DNA of 12,186 nt. Origin: Candidatus Magasanikiibacteriota bacterium. GTDB lineage: Bacteria; Patescibacteriota; Patescibacteriia; Magasanikbacterales; UBA922. The notes below the pieces were generated by a model. It did no database searches. It saw only the letters and a list, made by a program, of their open reading frames with translations, and was not told the DNA's origin. The stretch is from NCBI GenBank assembly GCA_016214105.1, contig JACRPD010000067.1:1-12186 (forward strand), read 5' to 3'. A program made the position numbers and the translations under genes. Position 1 is the first letter of the stretch, and each line of letters opens with the position of its first letter. Below are positions 5,288 to 12,186 of the stretch, piece after piece.

Positions 5288-5336
5288 ACTGGATTGCTTC
5301 GTCAGCCGATGCGAATCGGCTTCCTCGCAATGACAA
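5288..5336 (-). repeat. Dispersed repeat (GTCATTGCGAGG...GAAGCAATCC type) between mtnP and apt
   Basis: Read on the minus strand it starts TGTCATTGCGAGGAAG and ends GACGAAGCAATCC, with a central perfect palindrome GCCGAT-TCGC-ATCGGC (5305-5320). The ends match a class of repeat seen in many bacterial genomes, which I know from memory. It fills most of the 65-bp spacer and would be in the mtnP-apt transcript as a hairpin. Confidence 0.7.
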
Positions 5337-5340
5337 GGTT

Positions 5341-6090
5341 TTATTTTATATTTGGAATGGTATGGATAATAAGATTCGTAACCTTTTCCGCGTTCTCCGC
5401 AAAAATTTTCAGCACTGCTTCCCAGCTGACCGGCTCTTCATTTTCTTTCCAACAATCATAATCGGTTGACATGGCAATCGCGGCGTATGGTATGCCGGCT
5501 TCTTTCGCCAATGTCGCTTCCGGCGCGATGCTCATATTTATCACATCTGCGCCCCACGCGCGGAACATTTTACTTTCCGCTTTGGTTGAAAATCGCGGAC
5601 CTTCAATCGTTACCACTGTACCTCGCTCATGAAAAGTTAAGTTTAAATTTTTACAACCATCAATAAGCAGTTGACGCAACTCCGCGGAAAACGGTTCTGC
5701 CATCGACGTGTGCTGGGGCTGGTGCGGCGCGAATTCTTCGTAAAAAGTGGAGAAGCGATGTTTGGTAAAATCAATAAATTGATCCAGAATCACCAAATGC
5801 CCGCGGCCGATTTCCTCGCGCAATGAACCGACCGCGGTGGTGGCAAGAATGTGGGTACAGCCCTCGTTTTTTAACGCCAAAATATTGGCGCGAAAATTTA
5901 CTTGCGTTGGCGGTATAGTATGCTCGCGTCCGTGTCTGGCAAGCAGAACCACGTCAACGCCGCTGATTTTGCCTGTTTTTAATGTTGATGTCGGCTCACC
6001 GTATTTTGTATTTAAAGAGACATCTTTTGCTCCTGTCAAAATATTTGGATTATCCAGTCCTGATCCGCCAATTATACCGATTTTTGGCAT
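5341..6090 (-). CDS. mtnP: S-methyl-5'-thioadenosine phosphorylase
   Basis: Splits methylthioadenosine with phosphate into adenine and methylthioribose-1-phosphate. 249 residues from MPKIGIIGGSGL (GSGL binds phosphate). Further family motifs are ARHGREHTIPPTQVNFRANI (51-70), TTAVGSL (84-90), PQHTSMAEPF (125-134), GTVVTIEGPRFSTKAESKM (157-175) and STDYDCWKE (208-216). The TDYDCW text is diagnostic of the methylthioadenosine branch rather than purine nucleoside phosphorylase. The frame stays open upstream to a GTG at 6162, but those 24 residues (TSPREEFRSEKII...) come from the repeat element at 6108-6199 and the family starts at MPKIG, so I place the start at 6090. The adenine product is the substrate of the downstream apt. 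Confidence 0.93.
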   Translation of the reverse strand: MPKIGIIGGSGLDNPNILTGAKDVSLNTKYGEPTSTLKTGKISGVDVVLLARHGREHTIPPTQVNFRANILALKNEGCTHILATTAVGSLREEIGRGHLVILDQFIDFTKHRFSTFYEEFAPHQPQHTSMAEPFSAELRQLLIDGCKNLNLTFHERGTVVTIEGPRFSTKAESKMFRAWGADVINMSIAPEATLAKEAGIPYAAIAMSTDYDCWKENEEPVSWEAVLKIFAENAEKVTNLIIHTIPNIK

Positions 6091-6107
6091 ACAATCTATA
6101 TTTATAG

Positions 6108-6199
6108 ACGCAGAAAATGTTATTATTTTTTCGCTGCGGAACTCCTCGCGCGGGCTCGTCACACAGTCCTCGCTTCAAAAATAATACCATTTTCTGCGT
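6108..6199. mobile_element. MITE-like inverted-repeat element between mtnP and dnaE
   Basis: The terminal arms, 6108-6130 and the reverse complement of 6177-6199, match at 22 of 23 positions (ACGCAGAAAATG then a 1-base difference, then ATTATTTTT). Between them is a 46-base GC-rich core with two TCCTCGC copies. It has no coding capacity of its own. On the minus strand its right arm supplies the -10 of a mtnP promoter, and its frame is open into mtnP (translated as TSPREEFRSEKII). I recall similar peptide text at the N-termini of predicted proteins in other candidate-phyla genomes, which would make it a family. Confidence 0.7.
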
Positions 6200-6210
6200 G
6201 GCATTGTCAA
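6181..6210 (-). promoter_or_regulatory. Promoter for mtnP-apt
   Basis: On the minus strand TTGACA (plus 6205-6210) is followed after 18 bases by TATTAT (plus 6181-6186). The -35 is in unique sequence and the -10 in the arm of the inverted-repeat element, so the transcript would carry the rest of the element as a leader of about 85 bases. Confidence 0.6.
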
Positions 6211-6230
6211 AAAAGCACAGATATTATAAT
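6204..6230 (+). promoter_or_regulatory. Promoter for dnaE
   Basis: TTGTCA (6204-6209) and TATAAT (6225-6230) are 15 bases apart; TAATAT at 6227-6232 would give 17. Transcription would start only a few bases before the ATG at 6242, a nearly leaderless message, which agrees with the absence of a Shine-Dalgarno. The -35 overlaps that of the divergent mtnP promoter, so the two may compete. Confidence 0.5.
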
Positions 6231-6241
6231 ATAGCACTGCT

Positions 6242-9200
6242 ATGGATAAGTTTGTTCATCTCCACGTTCACTCGCATTATTCTCTGTTGGACGGTTTGAC
6301 GCAAATCAAGCCGTTAGTTAAGGCCGCGAAAGAGCGCGGTTTTTCGGCATTGGCTTTGACTGACAGCGGTTCGCTTTATGGCGCGATTGAATTTTATGAG
6401 GCCTGCCGCGCGGAAGAGATTAAGCCGATTATCGGGTTTGAAGCGTATTTGGGACCACGTAAGCTGACGGACAAAGATCCGCAAATGGACAAAGAGTTGT
6501 ACCATCTAATTTTGCTGGCGGAAAATTACGAGGGTTATAAAAATTTAATGAGTTTATCGTCTATTGGGCATTTGGCAGGTTTTTTTAATGGCAAACCAAG
6601 AATTGATAAAGAAGTTTTAAAAAAATATTCGGGGAGTATTATTGCTTTGTCCGGCTGTATTGAAGGTGAAGTGCCGCAGTTATTAAAGCGCGATGATTTA
6701 GAAAAGGCAAAAAAAGCGACTTTGGAATATAATGAGATTTTTGGTCAAGGAAATTTTTTTCTTGAACTGCAAGACCATCCGGCAATTGAAGGACAATTGG
6801 ATGTGAATACAAAAATTATTCAATTATCAAAAGACACTGGCATTCCTATGGTGGTAACGCGCGACGCGCATTATTTGGAAACCGACGACGCGGAAGCGCA
6901 AGATATTTTAACCTGTATCCGCGAAGGCTGGAAAGTCGGGCAGATGAATCGGGAAGATTTCCGCCAAGTGGATCGTTCATTAAATAAAGCCAAAGATATT
7001 ATTTCTCGTTTTCGCCATGTTTCTGATGCCATTGAGAACACAGTTAAAATAGCGGAGCGGATAAATTTAGAAATTAATTTAAACGCTTGGCATTTCGCGC
7101 CGGTTGAATTGCCCGCGGGAAAAAGCGCGGCGGAAGTGATGGAAGAAATCGTTAACGCGCGCGTCGGCGATTATTATCAGCCGATAACCGATGAAGTCAG
7201 GGCGCGGATGGAATATGAATTAAAAATTATCAGCGAGAAAGGATATTCGCCGTATTTTCTTTGCGTGGCTGATTACGTGAATTACGCCAAAGAACATGGC
7301 ATTGTGGAAACAACCAGAGGTTCGGCCGCCGGTTCTTTGGTTTCATACGTGATGGGTATCACGACGGTTGACCCGATCAGGTTTAAATTGCCGTTTGAAC
7401 GTTTTTTGAATCCGTTTCGTCCCAGTCCGCCGGATATTGATACTGATTTTGCCGATGATCGCCGCGATGAGATGATTGATTATGTTACCAATAAATACGG
7501 CAAAGAAAAAGTGGCGCAGATTATCACTTTCGGAACTATGGCGGCGCGGGCGAGCGTGCGAGATGTTGGCCGGGCGTTGGCTTATTCTTACAGTTTTTGC
7601 GACCAAGTCGCGAAATTGATTCCCATGGGTTCGCAGGGTTTTCACATGACGATTGACCGCGCTTTGGCTGAAGAACCGGATTTAAAAAAACTTTACGGAT
7701 CCAATCCGGAAGTGAAACGTCTGCTGGATTTAGCTCGAAAAGTTGAGGGTTGCGCGCGCCATACTTCCATTCACGCCGCGGGTGTGGTCATCGCGCCGAT
7801 GGCGCTGACTGACTTTACTCCAATACAAAAAGAAACCGGCGGTGAAAAAACCATCACTCAATATGAAATGCACGCGGTAGAATCAGCGGGTTTGTTGAAA
7901 ATGGATTTTTTGGGTATCCGCAACCTGTCAATTTTAGGGAAAGCGGTTGAATTCGTGGAAAAAACCACCGGTGAAAAAATTGATATTTATAAACTACCTT
8001 TTGATGACAAGGAGACGTTTGCCATGCTGGCGCGCGGGGAAACTATGGGCACGTTTCAGCTCGGCGGTTCGGGAATGACGCGCTGGCTGAAAGAACTCAA
8101 ACCCACCACGATTGACGATATCATGGCCATGGTCGCCCTGTATCGTCCGGGACCGATGGAATCTATCCCGGAATATATTCGCCGCAAACATAACCCGGAA
8201 TCAGTGGATTATCTTGATCCGCGGATGGAAAAATATCTTGGCGCCTCATTCGGCTTGCTGGTCTATCAAGACGATGTTATTTTGACCGCGATTGAATTGG
8301 CAGGTTATAATTGGACGGAAGCTGATAAATTCAGAAAAGCGATTGGCAAGAAAATTCCCGCGGAAATGGAAAAGCAAAAGATTAAATTTTTTCAGGGCTG
8401 CCGCGGCAATGGCAAATTGTCAGAGGAAAAAATTAATCGGCTGTGGGAAACAATAGAGCCGTTCGCCGCTTATGGTTTTAATAAATCGCATGCCGCAAGT
8501 TATGGCACCGTGGCTTATCAGACCGCTTATCTCAAGGCGCACTATCCGGTGCAGTATATGACCGCGATTTTGCAGGCGGAATCTGGCGATACGGATAAAG
8601 TATCGGAGATTGTGCCAGAATGCCGGCGGATGAATATTGAAGTCTTGCCGCCGGATGTTAACGAAAGTTACCGCAACTTCGCCATGGTATCAAAACCAGG
8701 GGAGCCGGGCCGTATCCGTTTTGGTTTGAACGCGGTCAAGAATTTGGGTGAACACATCAGCGGCGTGATTTATCGCGAACGGAAAGAGCGCGGGCCATAT
8801 CAGTCGTTGGAGAATTTTTTAGAGCGCGTTGATGATAAAGATCTGAATAAAAAATCAATTGAAAGTCTGGCCAAGTCAGGCGCGCTGGATTGTTTTGGTT
8901 TTGATCGCGGTCTTTTGCTTAATAATGTGGAAAATATTTTGGCTTTTGTCAGAGAACGCCGCGAACATAAAAATACCGCGCAGAATTCTTTATTCGCCGG
9001 CTCGGATATTATGCTGGATAACAAAGTCAAATTAAAAGAAGCGCCGCCGGCAAGCTTGGATGAAAAATTAAAGTGGGAAAAAGAATTGTTAGGCCTGTAT
9101 GTTTCCGCTCATCCGTGTGAATATTTTCAAAAAGTGATGGCGCGCACGCTCGTGCCTTTGAACCAAGTGGAAGAATCTCCGCGCGACGGCTGGGTGATAA

Positions 9201-9721
9201 TCGGCGGTATCGTGGATTCAATCAAGAAAAAAATCACCAAAAAAGGCGGGGTGATGATATTTGCCGTGATTCAGGATATTACCGGCGCGATGGAGCTGTT
9301 GGTGTTTCCTAAAGTGTATGAACAAACACAAAGCTTGTGGCAAGAGGGGAATATCGTCTGCGTAGTCGGCAAAACTCCAAAAGAAAAGGGCGATAACAAA
9401 GTATTTGTGGAAAAAGTTTTATTGCTGACTAAAGAAAACGCTTTGCGCGTATGCCGTGAATTATCTCTGGGCGCCACAGTTCAAGATAGCAGCCACTCAC
9501 AACCGGACAAAGCCGTCACTATCAATTTAAATAAAGAAGAGCTGAAAACCAAAGCGCAGGAATTAAAAAATATTTTTCTTAAACACCCGGGCGATTATCA
9601 AGTCTTTGTCAAAGTCGTTGACAACACCATCCGCGCGCAGGCGATGATTGATTGGAATAGCAATGTTGAAGATGAGTTGAAGAAAGTAGTGGGAGAGGGG
9701 AGAGTGGAAGCAGTTGAATAA
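6242..9721 (+). CDS. dnaE: DNA polymerase III alpha subunit (DnaE)
   Basis: Replicative polymerase, 1159 residues, normal for DnaE. Residues 1-270 are the PHP domain (HLHVHSHYSLLDG at 6-18, GFEAY, SGCIEGEVP, RDAHYL). The usual TDHG metal motif reads TDSG (41-43), so one metal ligand is lost and the PHP exonuclease is probably inactive. The palm carries the catalytic Asp pair in PDIDTDF (D400, D402) and the third Asp in KMDFLG (D555). The thumb and fingers follow with YRPGPME and the YGFNKSHAASYG segment, then a helix-hairpin-helix region (LNAVKNLGEHISG). QNSLF (914-918) is a textbook beta-clamp binding motif. An OB-fold lies near 980-1065, then a short tail. It is preceded by its own promoter and converges on prs with 4 bp between stops. 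No other replication gene is present here. Confidence 0.97.
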   Translation: MDKFVHLHVHSHYSLLDGLTQIKPLVKAAKERGFSALALTDSGSLYGAIEFYEACRAEEIKPIIGFEAYLGPRKLTDKDPQMDKELYHLILLAENYEGYKNLMSLSSIGHLAGFFNGKPRIDKEVLKKYSGSIIALSGCIEGEVPQLLKRDDLEKAKKATLEYNEIFGQGNFFLELQDHPAIEGQLDVNTKIIQLSKDTGIPMVVTRDAHYLETDDAEAQDILTCIREGWKVGQMNREDFRQVDRSLNKAKDIISRFRHVSDAIENTVKIAERINLEINLNAWHFAPVELPAGKSAAEVMEEIVNARVGDYYQPITDEVRARMEYELKIISEKGYSPYFLCVADYVNYAKEHGIVETTRGSAAGSLVSYVMGITTVDPIRFKLPFERFLNPFRPSPPDIDTDFADDRRDEMIDYVTNKYGKEKVAQIITFGTMAARASVRDVGRALAYSYSFCDQVAKLIPMGSQGFHMTIDRALAEEPDLKKLYGSNPEVKRLLDLARKVEGCARHTSIHAAGVVIAPMALTDFTPIQKETGGEKTITQYEMHAVESAGLLKMDFLGIRNLSILGKAVEFVEKTTGEKIDIYKLPFDDKETFAMLARGETMGTFQLGGSGMTRWLKELKPTTIDDIMAMVALYRPGPMESIPEYIRRKHNPESVDYLDPRMEKYLGASFGLLVYQDDVILTAIELAGYNWTEADKFRKAIGKKIPAEMEKQKIKFFQGCRGNGKLSEEKINRLWETIEPFAAYGFNKSHAASYGTVAYQTAYLKAHYPVQYMTAILQAESGDTDKVSEIVPECRRMNIEVLPPDVNESYRNFAMVSKPGEPGRIRFGLNAVKNLGEHISGVIYRERKERGPYQSLENFLERVDDKDLNKKSIESLAKSGALDCFGFDRGLLLNNVENILAFVRERREHKNTAQNSLFAGSDIMLDNKVKLKEAPPASLDEKLKWEKELLGLYVSAHPCEYFQKVMARTLVPLNQVEESPRDGWVIIGGIVDSIKKKITKKGGVMIFAVIQDITGAMELLVFPKVYEQTQSLWQEGNIVCVVGKTPKEKGDNKVFVEKVLLLTKENALRVCRELSLGATVQDSSHSQPDKAVTINLNKEELKTKAQELKNIFLKHPGDYQVFVKVVDNTIRAQAMIDWNSNVEDELKKVVGEGRVEAVE

Positions 9722-9725
9722 TAGA

Positions 9726-10667
9726 TTAAACATCATTTAGTGATTTAACGCTTTCATTGTCATGAATTCTTTTTATCATTTCCGCGAATCTTTTTGCCAC
9801 GGAAATTATTTCGTAGTTTCTAATCGGTTTGCCGTTCAGCGGTATAGTGTCGGTAAAAAGGAATTTTTGGATTGGCGAATTATTCAGTTTTTCCACGCCC
9901 TTGTCGTTAAAAGTCGGATGAATAAAGCACGCGTCAACTTTCAACGCGCCGGCTTGTTTGGTCAGATATTCGGCGTTTTCCACCAATGTGCCGCCGCTCG
10001 TTGTTTCATCGTCTAACAATAAGACATTTTTGTTTCTTACTTCGCCGATGACGCCTTTTATTCTCACTGTTTCATCATTGCCTTCACGGCGTTTGTCCAT
10101 GACGGCGGTTGGTAAATTTAAGTTATCTGCATAAGGTTTTATCATTTTTACCGCGCCGGAATCGCCGGCAACTAAAACACAGTTGGTTAAATTCCAATTT
10201 TGTTTTAAAAATTTAATAATGTCAGGCGCGGCCAGCAGATGATCGCAGGGAATGGAGAAAAAACCTTGAATTTGCGGCGAGTGCAATTCCATAGTCAAAA
10301 TTCGGTTAGCGCCGGCTTTTTCTATCATATCAGCCAACAGGCGCGCCGCGATGCAAACTCTGGGCTGATCTTTTTTATCGGAACGAGCGTAAGGAAAGTA
10401 TGGCATTACCACGGTAATCCGTTCGGCCGAAGCGTCGCGCAAGGTGCGGATTAAAATCAATAATTCCATAACGTGAGAATCAACCGGTGTGGCTTGCGTT
10501 TGGATAACAAACATGTCATCGCCGCGCACCGCTTCGTCAATTGTCACAAACCGGTTTTCGTTGCTGAAGATTTTTGAGGTTATTTTTGTTTCTGCTATAC
10601 CCAAATGCGCGAAGATTTTTCGCGCGAAATTTTTGTGGCTTGATCCGCTTATTATTTTTAACGGCAT
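9726..10667 (-). CDS. prs: Ribose-phosphate pyrophosphokinase (PRPP synthase)
   Basis: Makes PRPP from ribose-5-phosphate and ATP. 313 residues, normal length. Motifs: SGSSHKNFARKI at the N-terminus, VMPYFPYARSDKK (87-99; the family's ATP-binding flag region), TMELHSPQIQGFF (125-137), GDSGAVKMI (168-176), DKRREG (191-196) and the PRPP loop VLLLDDETTSGGTL (215-228). It is the second gene behind tsaD, 40 bp apart, with an octamer repeat in the gap. No Shine-Dalgarno is seen; the ATG matches the family start. Its product feeds apt in this window. Confidence 0.95.
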   Translation of the reverse strand: MPLKIISGSSHKNFARKIFAHLGIAETKITSKIFSNENRFVTIDEAVRGDDMFVIQTQATPVDSHVMELLILIRTLRDASAERITVVMPYFPYARSDKKDQPRVCIAARLLADMIEKAGANRILTMELHSPQIQGFFSIPCDHLLAAPDIIKFLKQNWNLTNCVLVAGDSGAVKMIKPYADNLNLPTAVMDKRREGNDETVRIKGVIGEVRNKNVLLLDDETTSGGTLVENAEYLTKQAGALKVDACFIHPTFNDKGVEKLNNSPIQKFLFTDTIPLNGKPIRNYEIISVAKRFAEMIKRIHDNESVKSLNDV

Positions 10668-10680
10668 ATGGCGAAGGTTA

Positions 10681-10712
10681 AGATCGAAAGATTGGAAGAT
10701 TAAAAGATTAAG
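10681..10712. repeat. Octamer tandem repeat (AGATNNNA)x4 between prs and tsaD
   Basis: Four consecutive 8-base units, AGATCGAA, AGATTGGA, AGATTAAA and AGATTAAG, fill the prs-tsaD spacer and run 5 bases into the end of tsaD, supplying its stop codon. Confidence 0.7.
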
Positions 10713-11844
10713 CGATTTCCCATTCCGGATCGGCTTTTAGTTTCTGCCACGGCGTGAAGTTTTTTTTGATGGCGTGATAGTATCCGGCGACGGCGATCAT
10801 GGCGGCGTTGTCCATGGCATAAGCGAGTGATGGAGCATGGAATATGGAATATGGAGCAAGTGATTGCGCGAGTGTTTTGCGGAGTTTTTTGTTGGCCGAG
10901 ACGCCGCCGGCGAGAATTACTGATTTTGGCTGGTATTTTTCAACGGCTTTGAGAGTTTTGCCGACGAGGACGTCTATGATTGCTTGTTCAAATGACGCGC
11001 AAACATCATTCACCCCGATGTCATTCCGAGCGGAGCGGAGCGAAGTTGAGGAATCCCTTTTCTTTGCATCTGATTTCGCGTGTTTGACAATGGGGCCGTG
11101 ATCACGCAACCAATAAAGTGCCGACGTCTTTAATCCGGCGAAGCTAAAATCAAAATTATCTTTATCTAACATTGGTCTTGGAAATTTGATTGCCTGCGGA
11201 TTACCGGTTTCAGCAAATTTAGAAATTTTTGGTCCGCCCGGATAATCAAACCCCAACAACTTCGCCACTTTATCAAAACATTCTCCGGCCGCGTCATCCA
11301 ACGTCGCGCCGATTTTTTTATAATGTCCTTGTTTTTTAATCAAGATTAACTCTGTATGTCCGCCGCTCGCAATCAACGCCAGCGCGGGATATCGGATATT
11401 TGATATTGGATATTCGATATTGTTTGTTTCTTGTTTCTTTGAATTTTGAATCTCCACACTGTGAATATGACCTTCAATATGATTTACTCCCATCACCGGT
11501 ATATTCCATAAATAAGCCAGTGTTTTCGCCGCTTCAACTCCCACCATTAGGCCGGTAATCAGTCCTGGTCCGGATGTTACCGCAATCACATCTGGCCTCA
11601 AGTTCCCCTCTCCTTTTGAAGGAGAGGGGTGGGGGGTGAGGTGGTTCAGCAATTCCTCAATCAAAGGTAAAATCTGCTCGGCATGGCATCGTCCGGCGAT
11701 TTCCGGCACCACCCCGCCGTATTTTTTGTGTATCTCAATCTGGCTTGCGGTTTTTTCCGCCAGTATTTTAAAACCGCGCGCTGACGCGTCAATCAGCGCG
11801 ACTGAAGTGTCGTCGCAGGAAGATTCAATGCCGAGGATGAGCAT
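10708..11844 (-). CDS. tsaD: tRNA N6-adenosine threonylcarbamoyltransferase
   Basis: Transfers the threonylcarbamoyl group to A37 of ANN-decoding tRNAs together with TsaB and TsaE. ASKHA-fold motifs are present: LGIESSCDDTSVAL (4-17), YGGVVPEIAGRCHAEQILP, the metal-binding HIEGH (H122, H126), LIASGGHTELILI, TLDDAAGECFDKVAKLLG, YPGGP, FSFAGLKTS, LAGGVSANKKLR and MDNAAMIA (344-351). 378 residues against about 330-345 usual; the extra length is explained by in-frame repeat-derived segments at residues 67-81, 130-153 and 263-275, all in places where the family has variable loops. No catalytic motif is touched. A TACAAT (-10 like) lies 8 bases before the ATG on the minus strand, without a clear -35. 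It is followed by prs. Confidence 0.95.
   Translation of the reverse strand: MLILGIESSCDDTSVALIDASARGFKILAEKTASQIEIHKKYGGVVPEIAGRCHAEQILPLIEELLNHLTPHPSPSKGEGNLRPDVIAVTSGPGLITGLMVGVEAAKTLAYLWNIPVMGVNHIEGHIHSVEIQNSKKQETNNIEYPISNIRYPALALIASGGHTELILIKKQGHYKKIGATLDDAAGECFDKVAKLLGFDYPGGPKISKFAETGNPQAIKFPRPMLDKDNFDFSFAGLKTSALYWLRDHGPIVKHAKSDAKKRDSSTSLRSARNDIGVNDVCASFEQAIIDVLVGKTLKAVEKYQPKSVILAGGVSANKKLRKTLAQSLAPYSIFHAPSLAYAMDNAAMIAVAGYYHAIKKNFTPWQKLKADPEWEIA
10830..10857 (-). repeat. Heptamer repeat (ATGGAAT/ATGGAGC)x4 inside tsaD
   Basis: The plus strand reads ATGGAGC, ATGGAAT, ATGGAAT, ATGGAGC, four 7-base units. In tsaD it encodes residues 330-339 (PYSIFHAPS), just before the conserved DNAAMIA. 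Protein length here is near normal, so the array replaces rather than extends native sequence, or the match is chance. Confidence 0.6.
11020..11056 (-). repeat. Dispersed repeat (GTCATTCCGAGCGGAGCG...GGAATCC type) inside tsaD
   Basis: The plus strand runs from GTCATTCCGAGCGGAGCG, with GGAGC repeated, to TTGAGGAATCC. It is translated in tsaD as RDSSTSLRSARNDIG (263-277). Its ends resemble those of the 5288-5336 element (GTCATT.CGAG ... AATCC). Family recognition is from memory of widespread repeats. Confidence 0.7.
11387..11456 (-). repeat. Heptamer tandem repeat (NGATATT and related units) inside tsaD
   Basis: Units on the plus strand are GGATATC, GGATATT, TGATATT, GGATATT and CGATATT (11387-11421), continuing in 7-base register with T/G-rich units (GTTTGTT, TCTTGTT, TCTTTGA, ATTTTGA). 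They are translated as EIQNSKKQETNNIEYPISNI in a loop between HIEGH and LIASGGHT. Confidence 0.8.
11603..11646 (-). repeat. Dispersed palindromic repeat inside tsaD, same family as the pheT copy
   Basis: A perfect 11-bp stem CCCCTCTCCTT / AAGGAGAGGGG (11604-11614 and 11619-11629, loop TTGA) plus GGGGGTGAGGTGG. On the coding strand it reads CCACCTCACCCCC, then the palindrome, then GGGGAA, as in pheT 1871-1949 but without the nested insert. It is translated in frame as HLTPHPSPSKGEGN. Confidence 0.8.
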
Positions 11845-11849
11845 AGAAA

Positions 11850-12056
11850 TTGTACGCGCAAACAGATGAACATCGAACGAGACACGTGCGTCACCTTGTT
11901 GAGTACTTTGAGTCTATCAAATCTGAGGTAATGATGCAAATGGCGTCGGTGATGTTGTTGGTGAGGGAGTGGAACTGTGGCGGCGGTCGAGATAGTCGCG
12001 GCGATCATACTCGTCAGGGAATGACGGGAGAATCAGTATCGCTCATGCCTAGGTGA
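11850..12056 (+). other. Stretch upstream of tsaD with one weak ORF and no recognisable gene
   Basis: The segment between the tsaD start and the insertion-sequence-like end is open in one plus frame from a TTG at 11850 (68 codons, ending LMPR and TGA). The translation (VRHLVEYFESIKSEVMMQMA near its start) has no known motif and becomes Gly/Arg-rich; no Shine-Dalgarno precedes the TTG. A shorter reading from ATG 11935 is preceded by GAGGTA. I would not call either with confidence. No convincing RNA fold or repeat was seen here apart from the -10-like TACAAT for tsaD. Confidence 0.2.
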
Positions 12057-12070
12057 TCCTCGCGAGTTGA

Positions 12071-12186
12071 TGTGTACCCCATATAATAGACACAGCGTTT
12101 GACCAGCGCTGTGTTTTAATATTAATATATATGGCATATGTCCAATCCCATTACGCCCGAAATCCGGGCCAAAATCCTCTCGGCCA
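12071..12186 (+). mobile_element. Left end of a probable insertion sequence (IS3-like), cut by the window edge
   Basis: TGTGTACCCCATATAATAGA followed by CACAG resembles the TG...CCCC...AATnGACAC left terminal repeats of IS3-family elements. A perfect 8-bp hairpin ACACAGCG / CGCTGTGT (12090-12097 and 12107-12114) with a T-rich tail follows, a common shield against read-through into a transposase gene. TATAAT (12082-12087) inside the repeat could be the promoter. A small reading frame begins 24 bases later. The other end is outside the window, so this rests on pattern alone. Confidence 0.4.
12138..12186 (+). CDS. Start of a possible transposase OrfA-like protein (partial)
   Basis: ATG at 12138 gives MSNPITPEIRAKILSA to the window end. 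The text is the sort of polar helix that opens the helix-turn-helix OrfA of IS3-like elements, and it lies just after the terminal repeat and hairpin. The other ATG at 12131 gives a poor protein-like frame (MAYVQSHYARNPG). No Shine-Dalgarno is seen. Only 16 codons are visible, so the call is tentative. Confidence 0.35.
   Translation, partial: MSNPITPEIRAKILSA

Noticed and set aside
6091..6162. Longer mtnP start at GTG 6162
   Set aside because: The 24 extra residues are translated from the inverted-repeat element, and family members begin at the M.KIGIIGGSGL segment.
12067..12087. Promoter TTGATG / TATAAT before the right-edge ORF
   Set aside because: The two boxes are only 9 bases apart; at most the TATAAT alone could serve as a -10.

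Overview
The window looks like a chromosomal stretch from a member of the Candidate Phyla Radiation (Patescibacteria, Parcubacteria-like). That placement is inferred from three things: compact housekeeping genes with almost no Shine-Dalgarno sites, standard-code stops (TAA, TGA, TAG) and TGG for Trp, and a dense scatter of short palindromic and 7-9 bp tandem repeats, several of them lying in frame inside essential genes. Phylum-level placement is moderately sure; anything finer is not.

Layout. Plus strand 1-3829: the C-terminal end of an RseP-type site-2 protease, then pheS and pheT (the two subunits of phenylalanyl-tRNA synthetase). pheT is broken. At about 2441-2637 its B3/B4 region is replaced by roughly 195 bp that encode the PLP-binding part of a histidinol-phosphate-aminotransferase-like protein. 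The 5' junction is out of frame with pheT and the 3' junction is in frame. At 3830-4741 there is a repeat-filled spacer, a one-pass membrane protein, a terminator, and a GC-rich orphan small ORF with a near-consensus Shine-Dalgarno, closed by a bidirectional terminator. Minus strand 6090-4742: mtnP then apt, a methylthioadenosine-to-AMP salvage pair. A 92-bp inverted-repeat element lies in the divergent region before dnaE (plus, 6242-9721). Minus strand 11844-9726: tsaD then prs, converging on dnaE with 4 bp between stops. The right edge (from about 12071) looks like the beginning of an insertion sequence, with a terminal repeat, a hairpin and the first codons of a small ORF.

How the genes connect. 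Prs makes PRPP, which Apt uses to turn the adenine released by MtnP into AMP. This fits a salvage-dependent, reduced metabolism. PheS/PheT and TsaD serve translation and DnaE replication. The most interesting signals are the aminotransferase fragment inside pheT and the shared repeat families that sit in frame in both pheT and tsaD.
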